Assembly (NCBI GenBank): GCA_021325385.1
Contig: JAJPHH010000079.1
Span: forward strand, 1 to 64,000
Direction of reading: 5' to 3'
Source of the DNA: Alphaproteobacteria bacterium
GTDB lineage: Bacteria; Pseudomonadota; Alphaproteobacteria; Rhizobiales; Beijerinckiaceae
DNA: 64,000 bases
Below, piece after piece: positions 1 to 8,916 of this stretch (positions are counted from its first letter, which is position 1; each line of letters opens with the position of its first letter). The notes under the pieces are model-generated. The model ran no database searches and was not told where the DNA came from. It was given only the letters and a program-made list of their open reading frames with translations. Made by a program: the position numbers and the translations under genes.

Positions 1-405
1 CATCGCCTCGGGGACGGTGTCGAGAATCGAGCGCAAATGCGCTTCGCGCGTCAAAAGCTCGGCCTGAGCGCGCTTCAGCCCGGTGATGTCGGTGTTGTTC
101 TGAAGCACGGATTTGATCGCGTTGTCGTCGGCGCGCCGCGCCACCCATAAGCTCGCCACCGCAAGCAGCGCTCCGTCTTTCGTCCGATGCTCGAGTTCTC
201 CTTGCCAGCTCCCGCGCTCGCGCAAGTCGGCGATGATCTTCTCACGCGGTTGCGGAAAGATCGTCTGCAGAAGCTCTTGCGAAAGGGCGCCTAGGGCTTC
301 GTCAGCCCGCCACCCATAGAGGCGCTCGCAACCGCTTGTCCAATGGACGATCCTGCCGTCGACATCGTGGATGATGATGTTCGCCAAGTCCAAGACTTGC
401 GCCAT
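1..405 (-). CDS. PAS-domain sensor protein, FixL-like, partial
   Basis: Only the N-terminal part lies in the window; the gene runs off the left edge. The reverse strand reads a PAS domain (IIHDVDGRIVHWTSG, then CERLYGW, then the closing NTDITGLKRAQ) followed by the opening of a second PAS domain (REAHLRSILDTVPEAM). That second opening resembles the haem-PAS start of the oxygen sensor FixL. A histidine kinase domain is expected beyond the edge but is not seen. The start is uncertain: I chose the ATG at 405, but the frame is open further up into the end of the fixK-like gene and a TTG lies at 465. It follows a FixK-type regulator in the same direction, so the two may form one oxygen or redox signalling unit. 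Confidence 0.6.
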   Translation of the reverse strand, partial: MAQVLDLANIIIHDVDGRIVHWTSGCERLYGWRADEALGALSQELLQTIFPQPREKIIADLRERGSWQGELEHRTKDGALLAVASLWVARRADDNAIKSVLQNNTDITGLKRAQAELLTREAHLRSILDTVPEAM

Positions 406-478
406 CTCGCCAAAATCAGCCGGCGGCGCCGATTTCGACGGCGAAGAGATTTCTTTCAGCGTCAACCGTACTTTCCGT

Positions 479-1219
479 TCAATGGGGCCATACGGCGCGG
501 CGCGCAGGCGCCGCGGCGATGTCCTCATCCTCGGCGTCATGCCCGGCGATTTCGCGCAAAGCCGCCAATTTGCGCAATGTGACGGTATGGCGTGCGCCCA
601 AGGCGATCAAACCACGCCGCGCCAGGCTTGTCATCATTCTCGACACGGTCTCCATGGTGAGCCCCAGATAGTCGGCCATGTCGAGCCGGCTCATCGGCAA
701 TTCGATGTCGGCGCCGATTCCGACCTTGCGGTGAACGGAAAGCAGAAAGCTGACGACCCTCTCTTCGGCGTTCTTACGGCCGAGCAGCAGCATCTGATCT
801 TGGGCGGCCGACATTTCGTCACAAAGGATGGCGAAGAGTTGCGGCCGCAAGGCGGGCGTTTCATTGATCAGGCCGAAGAAACGGCTGCGGGCGAAGCGCC
901 GGATCTTGACCTCGGTGACCGCTTCGGCGGTGAACAGATAGCGGTTCTGAAACGACACCCCGAGGACGTCGCCGGGATGGATGAAGCCCATGATCGCCCG
1001 CCGCCCGTCCGGCATGATGCGGTAGACCCGCAGCACGCCGCTGATCACGTCGAAAATTTGCCCGGCCGGGTCGCCCTCCCAGAAGAGCGCCTCGCCCGCC
1101 GCCAAGGTTTCCGCGGACTGACCCTTGAAGAGGTCCCTGAGCGTCGGCGCCGGCTCGGCCGCGGCCGCGAATGGCGCGGCCTGGCTGCGGGTCAGGGAAA
1201 CTGCGGCTTGGCTATACAT
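479..1219 (-). CDS. Crp/Fnr-family regulator, FixK-like
   Basis: A 246-residue transcription factor with an N-terminal cyclic-nucleotide-binding-like beta roll (about residues 25-140, including HPGDVLG) and a C-terminal helix-turn-helix (about 150-222). The recognition helix reads LTMETVSRMMTSL; the E..SR signature is that of Fnr/FixK proteins, which bind TTGA-N6-TCAA sites. The N-terminal four-cysteine cluster of Fnr is absent, so direct Fe-S oxygen sensing is unlikely and FixK is the better match. I prefer the ATG at 1219, with AGAGGG upstream, over the one at 1267. A PAS sensor follows downstream and an OmpR-type response regulator is divergent. I saw no clear TTGA-N6-TCAA box in the short divergent region. 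Confidence 0.85.
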   Translation of the reverse strand: MYSQAAVSLTRSQAAPFAAAAEPAPTLRDLFKGQSAETLAAGEALFWEGDPAGQIFDVISGVLRVYRIMPDGRRAIMGFIHPGDVLGVSFQNRYLFTAEAVTEVKIRRFARSRFFGLINETPALRPQLFAILCDEMSAAQDQMLLLGRKNAEERVVSFLLSVHRKVGIGADIELPMSRLDMADYLGLTMETVSRMMTSLARRGLIALGARHTVTLRKLAALREIAGHDAEDEDIAAAPARRAVWPH

Positions 1220-1347
1220 GACGTGGCCCTCTTCATCAGCGCGTGCGGGGCATTTGAGCGGCGTCATGTGATCGGCGTATCATTGCCTTGTGCGATTCGG
1301 CGCCGATTTGTAACAATGTGCAACACGCTCTCCCGGCACAAAGTCTA

Positions 1348-2082
1348 ATGGCCAGCCGCGCGGAAGACGCCGCCCATATTCTGGTCGTCGACGACGATCC
1401 GCGCATTCGCCAGATGTTGACCCGCTATTTCGAGCAAGAGGGATATCGGATCAGCGCCGCGGCGGACGGCGCGGCGATGCGCGCCCGGCTGGACGAATCG
1501 GTCGACGTCATCCTGCTCGACGTGGTCATGCCGGGCGAAGACGGGGTGACCCTCGCGCGCGAAATTCGCGCCGCTTCGAATGTCGGCATCATCATGCTGA
1601 CCGGCCGCGACGACGTGCTGGATCGCGTCGTCGGGCTGGAAGTCGGGGCGGACGACTATATCGCCAAGCCGTTCCATCTGCGCGAAGTTTTGGCGCGGGT
1701 CAAAAGCGTCCTGCGGCGACGAGGTCCGCTGACCGTTCAAGCAGCCGCCGCCCTGGACGCCGTCGACGAGGTTATTCGCTTCGACGGCTGGCGCCTCGAC
1801 ATCGGCCGGCGTCAGCTCATCTCGCCGCAAGGCCAGGAGGTCGCGCTCACCACCGGCGAATTCGACCTTTTGGCTGCGCTCGCCAAATCCCCCGGCCGCG
1901 TCTTCGGCCGCGAGGCGCTGATGGATCTGACCCGCGGCCGCGCTTGGGACGCTTTCGACCGAACCATCGACGCCCAGGTCGCCCGCCTCCGAAAAAAAAT
2001 CGAAGCCGATCCGAAAAATCCCACTCTGGTGAAGTCTGTCCGCGGCGTCGGCTATGTCTTCACCGGGAAAGTCGATCGATAG
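1348..2082 (+). CDS. OmpR-family response regulator
   Basis: A 244-residue two-domain regulator. The receiver domain begins HILVVDDDPRIRQML, has the phospho-acceptor aspartate in VILLDVVMPGEDG and the conserved lysine in DDYIAKPFH. The C-terminal winged helix has the usual OmpR/PhoB ending (KIEADPKNPTLVKSVRGVGYVF). The ATG at 1348 was chosen because the receiver starts about ten residues later; an upstream TTG at 1288 would add an unlikely 20-residue tail. No cognate kinase lies beside it on the same strand; the divergent PAS sensor two genes away is a possible partner, although FixL normally pairs with a NarL-type regulator. Its end overlaps the convergent acetyltransferase-like gene by 23 bp. 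Confidence 0.9.
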   Translation: MASRAEDAAHILVVDDDPRIRQMLTRYFEQEGYRISAAADGAAMRARLDESVDVILLDVVMPGEDGVTLAREIRAASNVGIIMLTGRDDVLDRVVGLEVGADDYIAKPFHLREVLARVKSVLRRRGPLTVQAAAALDAVDEVIRFDGWRLDIGRRQLISPQGQEVALTTGEFDLLAALAKSPGRVFGREALMDLTRGRAWDAFDRTIDAQVARLRKKIEADPKNPTLVKSVRGVGYVFTGKVDR

Positions 2083-2641
2083 CCTCAGCCGCGCCGACGC
2101 CATGCGCCAGCAGGGCCTGCTCGATCTCGGCTGCGCTCGCCAGAGCGGGCATGAACAGCCCGTGATCGCTGCGCGCGATGTGGCGAGGGCTTAGCCGGCC
2201 GGCCCAGGCCTCATTCGGGCTCATGGTCCAGAAGCGGATGCCGGAGCAGACGAACTTGTCGCATTTGTCTCGCAAGAAGTCGAGGAGCTCGGCGGCTACG
2301 CCTTCGCCGTCCGCGGCGCTTGCAACGACGAAGAACGGAACATCGAGCAGACGGCCATAGGTCGGATGAGTTCTCACCGCGTAGACGCATAGGCCTTTGA
2401 CATAGCCCGTCGCGTTGCGCGCGAGCGCGATCTCTTCTCGGTCGTCCGCAGTGGCGCGAATGCGCGACGGATCGTGGCCGCGACAGAATTGGCGCCACTC
2501 ATGCGCGAGCAAGCCCGGCATGGCCGCCCTGGCCAGGAGATAAGTCCGATCGATCGTCGCGGGGCTTATCGACTCGATGGCGTAGCTTCTGGACATTTTA
2601 AGCCTGCCGACTTTCCCTTCCAGCGCCGCGAAACCGATCAT
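2060..2641 (-). CDS. GNAT-like protein of unknown function
   Basis: A protein of 193 residues, or 178 if it starts at the ATG at 2596. The central part (EIALARNATGYVKGLCVYAV, then LLDVPFFVVA, then GVAAELLDFLRDKCDKF) follows the strand order and spacing of a GNAT acyltransferase: a substrate strand, the acetyl-CoA-binding strand, then a helix that packs against the cofactor. The glycine loop is weak, so the assignment is tentative. It stands alone, convergent with the response regulator. No function can be assigned. Confidence 0.6.
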   Translation of the reverse strand: MIGFAALEGKVGRLKMSRSYAIESISPATIDRTYLLARAAMPGLLAHEWRQFCRGHDPSRIRATADDREEIALARNATGYVKGLCVYAVRTHPTYGRLLDVPFFVVASAADGEGVAAELLDFLRDKCDKFVCSGIRFWTMSPNEAWAGRLSPRHIARSDHGLFMPALASAAEIEQALLAHGVGAAEAIDRLSR

Positions 2642-2859
2642 CGCCGCCGCGCCTTGTGGATTTGAGTTTTCACCGACGCCGAAGCCCGCCTCTCAATTGG
2701 AGAAGATCGGCCGACCGCCAGCGCCGCCAGGCCCACAGGAATCGAAAGATACAAAACGAGACATTGGACGGACGCCGCCATGATCTCCTCCGCAATCCTG
2801 TTCATCCTCGCGCGAAAACCGCTGCCCGCATTGCGATAGGTCAATCCCCGCCGCCGCAA
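2638..2859 (-). CDS. Possible small membrane protein
   Basis: An open frame of 73 codons, or 55 from an internal ATG at 2805. It has one hydrophobic stretch (CLVLYLSIPVGLAALAVG) followed by a basic tail. There is no good ribosome binding site and no family I recognise. It touches the start region of the GNAT-like gene, with which it could be co-transcribed. It may be a chance frame in GC-rich DNA. Confidence 0.25.
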   Translation of the reverse strand: MRRRGLTYRNAGSGFRARMNRIAEEIMAASVQCLVLYLSIPVGLAALAVGRSSPIERRASASVKTQIHKARRR

Positions 2860-3044
2860 TTAGACGAATTAAGGAGTGGGAAAAAAGTCTTGGCGGCCAT
2901 CCAAGAGATCAAGGCTGCAACCCGGCCGGTGGGAAATCAAATACAGGCCGCCAGACTACGCCGCCGGCTGACGATGGACGCGCATGTAGATAGGCCACCG
3001 CTCCTCGGCAAAACGACCTCCCGGCGGCCTGGCCCGGCGTCAAG
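2860..3044. other. Gap with no supported gene
   Basis: This stretch lies between the doubtful small ORF and the end of the hydratase gene. If the small ORF is not real, the empty stretch extends to 2642, about 400 bp. Open frames on both strands are arginine-rich and look like shadows. I see no RNA gene, repeat or clear terminator. Confidence 0.5.
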
Positions 3045-3800
3045 TCACGAGAGAAGGTCGAGGTCTACTACGCCGAAACCCTCAAACAACGCTTGGACAG
3101 AGCTTGTTTTTCTCACGAACTGCAGTCCCGTATAACTCCCGGTGGTCACGACTTGACCGGTCGAGACGCCATTCGAGGTTCTGAACTGGTTAACGAGCGC
3201 GATCGCCGGAAGCAACGGATCTCCCGCGGCATGACCTCCGACCAGACGCACAACTTCCGTCCCATCGATTCTAAGGCATGCCTCGAGCTTTCCTAGGTCG
3301 AAAGACCGCCAGTCGTCACGAGGCCTTCCGGCCACAAAGGCGCTGTTCGACATGAAGTCGGCCGCGCGATCAATGACGGGGGTTCCTTCGTAATCGCGAA
3401 AACGCGAATCGAGAATTTCAACGGCGGGAAAAGCCGTCACCGCTGCAGCGATTTCGCCTCTGTCATAGGGGCGCTCCCTGGGAGGCAAGGCTTTATCAAA
3501 TCGGAACGCTATTTCCGCTTCGACGCCGACGAGCGCCATGTCCGAGGTGGGGATCGTCGCTCCAGTCTCGAACATGCGCGACCCTATGAGCGCGCCGACC
3601 AGCAGACCATACTCGTTCGATAGCGCGACCTTCCATCCAGCGATATTGTCTTCGATTTGCCGGATTGTCTCCAATTGAATTGCGTAGGCGTCGCGAGCGT
3701 CTCGCGGGCGCAGTCCTTTCGGGAGACCGTCCAGCAAGGCTCCTGTCGCCCTCGCTTGGACGAAAAGCTTCGCAGCAGCCCTCGCCGCCTCAGATTCCAA
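3045..3800 (-). CDS. 2-keto-4-pentenoate hydratase-like protein
   Basis: A 251-residue member of the MhpD/HpcG hydratase branch of the fumarylacetoacetate hydrolase superfamily, which adds water to 2-oxo-pent-4-enoate-type compounds using a divalent metal. The family pattern is visible: a GWKVALSNE segment, the metal-ligand acidic pair in VGVEAEIAFRF (about residues 92-102), FPAVEILDSRF, and a late TTGSYTGLQFV. The start is a TTG with a strong AGGAGG five bases upstream. It is the last gene of the minus-strand operon that includes the ring hydrolase and BMP transporter, 128 bp after the amidase. In context it might act on a ring-cleavage product or as a lyase or isomerase of the same superfamily; the substrate is unknown. 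Confidence 0.8.
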   Translation of the reverse strand: MESEAARAAAKLFVQARATGALLDGLPKGLRPRDARDAYAIQLETIRQIEDNIAGWKVALSNEYGLLVGALIGSRMFETGATIPTSDMALVGVEAEIAFRFDKALPPRERPYDRGEIAAAVTAFPAVEILDSRFRDYEGTPVIDRAADFMSNSAFVAGRPRDDWRSFDLGKLEACLRIDGTEVVRLVGGHAAGDPLLPAIALVNQFRTSNGVSTGQVVTTGSYTGLQFVRKTSSVQALFEGFGVVDLDLLS

Positions 3801-3928
3801 ACGCGCCTCCTGACGTCTACATCACAATGATCGGTACGTCGCGCCTGCAATTGGGCATGCGACAAAGCCACAACGCTGCGCTTCCCCCGCGCCTAGCCAT
3901 GGATGAGCAGCCCGGTTGCCGGGAATCC

Positions 3929-5314
3929 TCATTCGCTAAGAAGCGGACAAATCAGCGCGGGATAATGCTCGGCTAGCTTGCGCGCGAACGCCAGCAATGA
4001 CGCGTCTTCGCCGAAGCCGGCCGCCAATTGGACGCCCATCGGAAGATTGGCCTTGGAGACGGCGACGGGCAGATTTATCGCCGGAAGGCCGCCGATATTG
4101 ACCCATCCCGTGAAGACCGCATGGTCCCGCGGACCGGCGGGTCGCCCCGCTATCCGGTCAGGATAGGGCGTATCGGCTGGCCACGGCAGCGCGGCCGCGG
4201 TTGGCGTCAGCACATAATCGACACGAGAGAACAGCTCGCCGCACCGTCGCCTGAAGGCCGCGACGCGCTCCAAAGCGTCGATGTAATCGGCGCCGGTCAG
4301 CTTTCGGCCGTCCTCGGCCATGGCGCGAGCCGAGGACCCGAAGGAGGCTCCCATTTTTCCGCCGTCGCGGTCCGCCAGCCAGGCGACGCCGGATCGCGAG
4401 ACGACGTGCCAAATTCGAGCCAAATCCTGCAAATCGAAGAACACGCTTTCTCGGATGAGAGTATGGCCATCGCCGATCAATTGCTCCGCCGCCTGCTCGG
4501 CGGCCGCGGCGACTTCGGGATCGACCGGAGACTCTCCGAATTGCGGAATGAACAAAATTCGCGCTGGTCCTGACGGGCGCGGCGGCGCCGATGCAAAGAG
4601 CGAGCGCCGATCCCGAACATCCGGTCCCGCCATGATCGAATCGAGAATCATGGCGTCCTCGACTGAGCGGGTAAGCGTTCCGATCGTCTCAAAGTCGGTT
4701 AAGATCGCGGGAAACCCGTCAATGCGGGGAAACCGGCCGATCGACGGTTTCCAGCCGACCAGCCCGGTATGACAGGCCGGACGTCGAATTGAGCCGCCGC
4801 CGTCGGTCCCGATGGCGGCAGGGGCCAAACCCGCAGCAACTCCTGCGGCGGCTCCGCCAGACGATCCGCCGGGCGTTAAGCGCAAATCCCATGGATTGCG
4901 CGTAACGCCGAAAAGATCGTTCTTGGTGTACCCTTCTAAGGTCAATTCCGGGACGTTGGTCTTGCCGAGAATAATGGCGCCGGCTGCGCGCAGGCGAGCG
5001 ACGGGAAGTTCATCCTTGTCAGGGACGAAGCTGGCAAGGGAGCGGCTGCCCCAGGTCGCCGGCATGCCGGCGACCTGAATACTGTCCTTGATCGACAGAG
5101 GGACGCCCTCCAACTCCGAACGAGGCGCGCCAGCCTTGAACCGCGCATCGCTTTCATGCGCGGCCTTCCTCGCGCCGGGCTCATCGAGATGGACGAAGCT
5201 GTTCAGCTTGGGATCGATGCGGCGAATTCTTTCGAGCGTCTCCTCGAGAATTTTGGAGGCGCTGGCTTCTCCGCTTCGCAGCGACGCGGCGACCTGCGCG
5301 ATGGTACGAGTCAT
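3929..5314 (-). CDS. Amidase-signature amidohydrolase
   Basis: A 461-residue amidase-signature enzyme that hydrolyses an amide or ureide C-N bond. The Ser-cisSer-Lys triad is complete: Lys76 (LSIKD), Ser152 in the GGSSGG loop (149-154) and Ser175 in GTDGGGSIRRPA. The ATG at 5314 sits seven bases after the permease stop with GAGGGCC upstream; a longer frame from 5398 would overlap the permease. In cyanurate pathways the steps after ring opening are carried out by amidase-signature enzymes (AtzE on carboxybiuret, AtzF on allophanate), so a link to the ring hydrolase upstream is natural. I cannot tell from sequence whether it acts on carboxybiuret, ureidomalonate or another ureide. I saw no AtzG-like small partner or AtzF C-terminal domain. 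Confidence 0.88.
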   Translation of the reverse strand: MTRTIAQVAASLRSGEASASKILEETLERIRRIDPKLNSFVHLDEPGARKAAHESDARFKAGAPRSELEGVPLSIKDSIQVAGMPATWGSRSLASFVPDKDELPVARLRAAGAIILGKTNVPELTLEGYTKNDLFGVTRNPWDLRLTPGGSSGGAAAGVAAGLAPAAIGTDGGGSIRRPACHTGLVGWKPSIGRFPRIDGFPAILTDFETIGTLTRSVEDAMILDSIMAGPDVRDRRSLFASAPPRPSGPARILFIPQFGESPVDPEVAAAAEQAAEQLIGDGHTLIRESVFFDLQDLARIWHVVSRSGVAWLADRDGGKMGASFGSSARAMAEDGRKLTGADYIDALERVAAFRRRCGELFSRVDYVLTPTAAALPWPADTPYPDRIAGRPAGPRDHAVFTGWVNIGGLPAINLPVAVSKANLPMGVQLAAGFGEDASLLAFARKLAEHYPALICPLLSE

Positions 5315-5321
5315 GAGGCCC

Positions 5322-6236
5322 TCAATGGTCGCGCTGAAGCGCCTGACCAATTGCGGCCGGAAGTTTTGAAGACCGGCCCATTCCCGCCAACACGGCAAGC
5401 GCGATCAGGTAAGGCGCCATCTGAATCACATAGGAGCTCACCGGCGCGCCAAAGCCTTGCAGACGCAGCTCAAAAGCTTCGGCGGCCCCGAAGACCAAAC
5501 AGGCCGCAGCGGCGCCCCACGGGGTCCACCGTCCCACAATGAGCGCGGCAAGCGCCAAATAGCCGCGGCCGCTCGTCATGCCGTCGGTGAAAGTGCCGAC
5601 CTGCTGAAGGCTGAGCACTGCGCCGCCCAGGCCCGCGATCGCGCCGCAGGCGATCACGGCCAGCATTCGCATCATCAAAGGGTTCGCGCCGGCCGCGAAT
5701 ACCGCTTCCGGATTCTCCCCGGTCGCGCGAAGGGTAAGCCCTATTTGCGTGCGGCCGAGAAAAAGCGTGAGGCCCAAACAGCCGAGGACAGTCAGGTATG
5801 TCAGCGGCGGATGTGCAAATAGCAAGGGACCAAGCGCGGGGATATCGGAGAGGATCGGTATCGGCCACGGGGCGAGCGGCGACAGATGCATGCTGACGGG
5901 TTGTGCGCCGCCCGACAAAACGCGCATGAGATAGCTGGTAAGACCAAGAGACAGAATATTGACCGCCAGCCCCGTCACCATATTGTCGGCGCGAAACCGC
6001 ACCGCCACGAAGGCGACCGCCAAGCCGATCGCCGCGCCTCCGAGGAGCGCCAGAACAATCCCCACGCCAGCCGCGCCGGTCGTCCACGCCCCGACAGTCG
6101 CAGCAAAGGCGCCGGCGAGCATCATGCCTTCGAGGCCTACGGCGAACACTCCGGCTCGCTCGGACAAGATTCCTCCGAGCGCCGCCAGGGCCAGAGGCGT
6201 TGCGATTCGAATAGTCGCCGCCAAAAACTCGATCAT
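5322..6236 (-). CDS. BMP-type ABC transporter permease 2
   Basis: A 304-residue inner-membrane permease with many hydrophobic helices, of the branched-chain-like permease family seen in nucleoside importers (NupQ/YufQ, RfuD). It contains the family's GLEGMMLAGAF block near residue 35 and GLALRATGENPEA-like text (LTLRATGENPEA) in the cytoplasmic coupling loop. It overlaps the preceding permease by 4 bp (ATGA), so the two are translationally coupled and should form a heterodimer. Together with the two-domain ATPase and BMP-family binding protein upstream it makes a complete importer, most likely for a purine, pyrimidine, nucleoside or related ring compound. Confidence 0.9.
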   Translation of the reverse strand: MIEFLAATIRIATPLALAALGGILSERAGVFAVGLEGMMLAGAFAATVGAWTTGAAGVGIVLALLGGAAIGLAVAFVAVRFRADNMVTGLAVNILSLGLTSYLMRVLSGGAQPVSMHLSPLAPWPIPILSDIPALGPLLFAHPPLTYLTVLGCLGLTLFLGRTQIGLTLRATGENPEAVFAAGANPLMMRMLAVIACGAIAGLGGAVLSLQQVGTFTDGMTSGRGYLALAALIVGRWTPWGAAAACLVFGAAEAFELRLQGFGAPVSSYVIQMAPYLIALAVLAGMGRSSKLPAAIGQALQRDH

Positions 6237-7294
6237 TTTCGGCCTGCCGTAGCCGCTAGTACGAAAAGCATCGTCAGGCCCTCGATCACGGTGATGAGCG
6301 CGGAGGGAACCCCGATCTGGCGCTGCATCGCCAATGAACCCGATTCCAACAGACCGATGAACAACGCAGCCGGCGTGACGGCAAGCGGCTCAATCGCGCC
6401 GAGCAGCGCGACGGTGACCGCCTTAAACCCGAAGCCGAGGGAAAATCCTTCGATAAGACGACGGTGAACTCCTAGAACTTCGATCCCGCCCGCCAAGCCG
6501 GCCAGAGCTCCAGCAATCAGCATTGCGCCCCATGTCAGACGCGCCAGCGAAAAACCCGCATACGCGCCCGCCAGACGCGAGCTCCCGGCGACGCGCAGCG
6601 CAAATCCAAACGGCGTGCGCCACAGCACGAAGGAGAAAGCGGCCGCAGCGAGGATCGCAATCAGAAATCCAGGATGCGCATCGAACCCCGCGAGCCTCGG
6701 CAGCCAAGCGGATCGCGGCATCAACGGCGACTGAAGAAAGCCCGCGCCGAACTGCCCGAGCGGCCCTGCAAGGAGCTGTTGTACGAGGAGAAGAGCGACG
6801 AAATTGAGCAACAATGTCGCCAGGACCTCGTGGACTCGCCGGCCGAGATGGATCGCTGTGGCGATTCCCGCCCAAGCCGCGCCGGCCAGAGCCCCGCCCA
6901 GCAGCGCCGCGACGACGGCGACAATCGGCGGCGCGTCCGCAAAGGCGAACGCCGCCGCCGCCGCGCCCGCTCCCCCGATCGCGATTTGGCCTTCAGCGCC
7001 AATGTTGATCACGCCGGCGCGAAAGCATAGTGCGACGCCAACGCCGGCCAGCAAATACGGCGTACAGCGATTCAACGAGGCGCCGATCTGGTGCTCCGAG
7101 CCCATGGCGCCTTGCGCAATTGCCGCGAACGCCGCGAAAGGATTATGGCCAGAAAGGCCGATCAGCACGGCCGCGCAAACCATTGAAAGGAGCAACGCGA
7201 CACATATTCGACCGAAGAGGCCGCCGGGCGTCAGCCGAATTCGCCGACCTTGCAAAAAGGTCGCGAAGCTCAACGAGGGCGCCGCGTCGCTCAT
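6233..7294 (-). CDS. BMP-type ABC transporter permease 1
   Basis: A 353-residue membrane protein, the longer of two permeases in this importer (NupP/YufP-like). It carries a cytoplasmic N-terminus, then hydrophobic helices, the GAEGQIAIGGAGAAAAAF block about residue 95 and the coupling-loop motif FALRVAGSSRLAGAYAG. It overlaps both neighbours by 4 bp (ATGA at each end), placing it firmly in the operon between ATPase and second permease. The family transports nucleosides and, in some bacteria, riboflavin; the ring hydrolase in the same operon suggests a heterocyclic base or barbiturate-like compound here. Confidence 0.9.
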   Translation of the reverse strand: MSDAAPSLSFATFLQGRRIRLTPGGLFGRICVALLLSMVCAAVLIGLSGHNPFAAFAAIAQGAMGSEHQIGASLNRCTPYLLAGVGVALCFRAGVINIGAEGQIAIGGAGAAAAAFAFADAPPIVAVVAALLGGALAGAAWAGIATAIHLGRRVHEVLATLLLNFVALLLVQQLLAGPLGQFGAGFLQSPLMPRSAWLPRLAGFDAHPGFLIAILAAAAFSFVLWRTPFGFALRVAGSSRLAGAYAGFSLARLTWGAMLIAGALAGLAGGIEVLGVHRRLIEGFSLGFGFKAVTVALLGAIEPLAVTPAALFIGLLESGSLAMQRQIGVPSALITVIEGLTMLFVLAATAGRK

Positions 7295-8781
7295 GCCGCC
7301 CTCCCCGCCATCCAGAGCCCGATCTGCCGCATATCCAGCGCGGAGCGCGGCATGACGCCTGCAAAACCGCCGCCCGCCATCACCGCGACCCGATCGCTAA
7401 TCGCCAGGACCTCCTCGAGCTCGGATGATACATAGACGATCGCCGCGCCGCGATCGCGTAGCGCGATCATCCGATCGAGGACAAAACGAGTGGCGCCGGG
7501 ATCAAGTCCCCAGGCGGCTTGGTGAGCGATCAATACGGCTGGACCTCGGTCGAGCTCCCGCGCAACAACGATCTTTTGCTGATTGCCGCCGGACAGTCGC
7601 GCGACGATAGAGTCGGGTCCGCGCGCGCGAATATCGTAATCCGCCATCAGTGCGCGCGTTTTGGCCGCCGCCCGCGCGGGCGTCAACAACGGCCCGCGGG
7701 CGTAGGGCGGTCGTCGACTGTCTCTCAGCATGACGTTTTCTGCGATGGACATTCCTTTGACGAGCGCCTTCTGGCCACGATCGGCCGGCATATAGGCGAG
7801 CCCCAGATTCATTCGCGCGGCCACCGTCGATCGCGTGATGTCGCGCCCGTCCAATTCGAGGACGCCGCCGCGCGCGGGCAGCAAGCCGCTCAGGCTTTCG
7901 ACCAGCTCGAACTGCCCATTGCCGTCGACCCCGGCGACCCCGAGAATTTCTCCGGCCCGCACCTCGAATGTCAGGGGCAGAAGGCCGGGCGCGGAGAAAT
8001 CGCGCAGCGCCAGTCGCGCCTGGCCCGGCGGCTTGGCCGCGTCGACCTCGCGCGGCGCGGATACGTCGCGGCCGATCATCATCTCCGCCAATTGGCCCCT
8101 GCTGGCGCCTGCGACCGGCGCTCTACCGACCACCCGACCAAGACGAAGGACGACGACATTGTCGCAGACATCGAGAACTTCGGGGAGCTTATGAGTGATG
8201 AAGACGATGCCCTTCCGCTCCGCTCGCAAACGTCGAAGAATGACCAGCAGATCGGCCACTTCGGCCGGCGCAAGGTTGGATGTCGGCTCGTCCAGTATGA
8301 GCAACTCCGCGTTGCGCAAGATCGCCTTGAGTATTTCCACGCGTTGACGACGACCAAGCGGGAGAGCGCCAACTTGCGCGTCCGGATCAAGGTAGAGCCC
8401 GAAACGCTTGCTGGCCTCCCGCACGCGCGACGAGATTTCCTTGGTACGAAGGACGCGGCCGGCTTCAGGCCATCCCAGCATGACGTTCTCTGTGACCGTC
8501 ATTGCATCGATCAGCATGAAGTGCTGATGGATCATCGCAATGCCCGCCGCCATCGCCTCGGCCGGCGTGTGCCCGTCCAGCAACTTTCCCTTGAAGGCGA
8601 TGCTGCCAGAATCCGCTCTCAACATCCCGAACAGCACCTTCATGAGGGTGCTTTTACCGGAGCCGTTCTCACCCAAGAGACCGAGGATTTCGCCGGGCTG
8701 CACATCAAGATCGATGTTGTCGTTAGCGCAAAGGTCGCCGAACCGGCGCACTATCCCACGCATTTGCAGCAGCGGACTCAC
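7291..8781 (-). CDS. BMP-type ABC transporter ATPase, two nucleotide-binding domains
   Basis: About 496 residues with two ABC domains in tandem, as in NupO/YufO and RbsA. The first domain has Walker A GENGSGKST and a divergent signature (LPLGRRQRVEIL) before LLILDEPTS. The second has a degenerate Walker A (AGVDGNGQFEL) and a canonical LSGGNQQKIVVA signature, but its Walker B reads AVLIAHQAAWGLD, where relatives have a clear AxQPTRGLD. Start: GTG at 8781 with AAGGAGCG eight bases upstream, in preference to the overlapping TTG at 8784. It follows the binding protein by 135 bp and overlaps the first permease by 4 bp. Confidence 0.92.
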   Translation of the reverse strand: MSPLLQMRGIVRRFGDLCANDNIDLDVQPGEILGLLGENGSGKSTLMKVLFGMLRADSGSIAFKGKLLDGHTPAEAMAAGIAMIHQHFMLIDAMTVTENVMLGWPEAGRVLRTKEISSRVREASKRFGLYLDPDAQVGALPLGRRQRVEILKAILRNAELLILDEPTSNLAPAEVADLLVILRRLRAERKGIVFITHKLPEVLDVCDNVVVLRLGRVVGRAPVAGASRGQLAEMMIGRDVSAPREVDAAKPPGQARLALRDFSAPGLLPLTFEVRAGEILGVAGVDGNGQFELVESLSGLLPARGGVLELDGRDITRSTVAARMNLGLAYMPADRGQKALVKGMSIAENVMLRDSRRPPYARGPLLTPARAAAKTRALMADYDIRARGPDSIVARLSGGNQQKIVVARELDRGPAVLIAHQAAWGLDPGATRFVLDRMIALRDRGAAIVYVSSELEEVLAISDRVAVMAGGGFAGVMPRSALDMRQIGLWMAGRAA

Positions 8782-8916
8782 CAAAAGCGCTCCTTCGAGT
8801 TCCGCACGGCGGTCATACTCTCACCTCCGTCGGCGCGGAAAGGGCGCGCCTCGCCCGCCCTGTCGTGCGGAGACCGCCTCGAGCCGACGAGGCGGTCTCG
8901 ATCCGCCTGATCAGCG

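Noticed and set aside
371-1348. Long plus-strand open frame opposite the FixK-like gene
   Set aside because: It is a high-GC antisense shadow; its product is rich in Arg, His and Gln with no domain, while the opposite strand encodes a clear Crp/Fnr protein.
7519-8910. 463-codon plus-strand frame opposite the BMP-type ATPase
   Set aside because: The minus strand has Walker and signature motifs in the right order; the plus-strand text has no family features.
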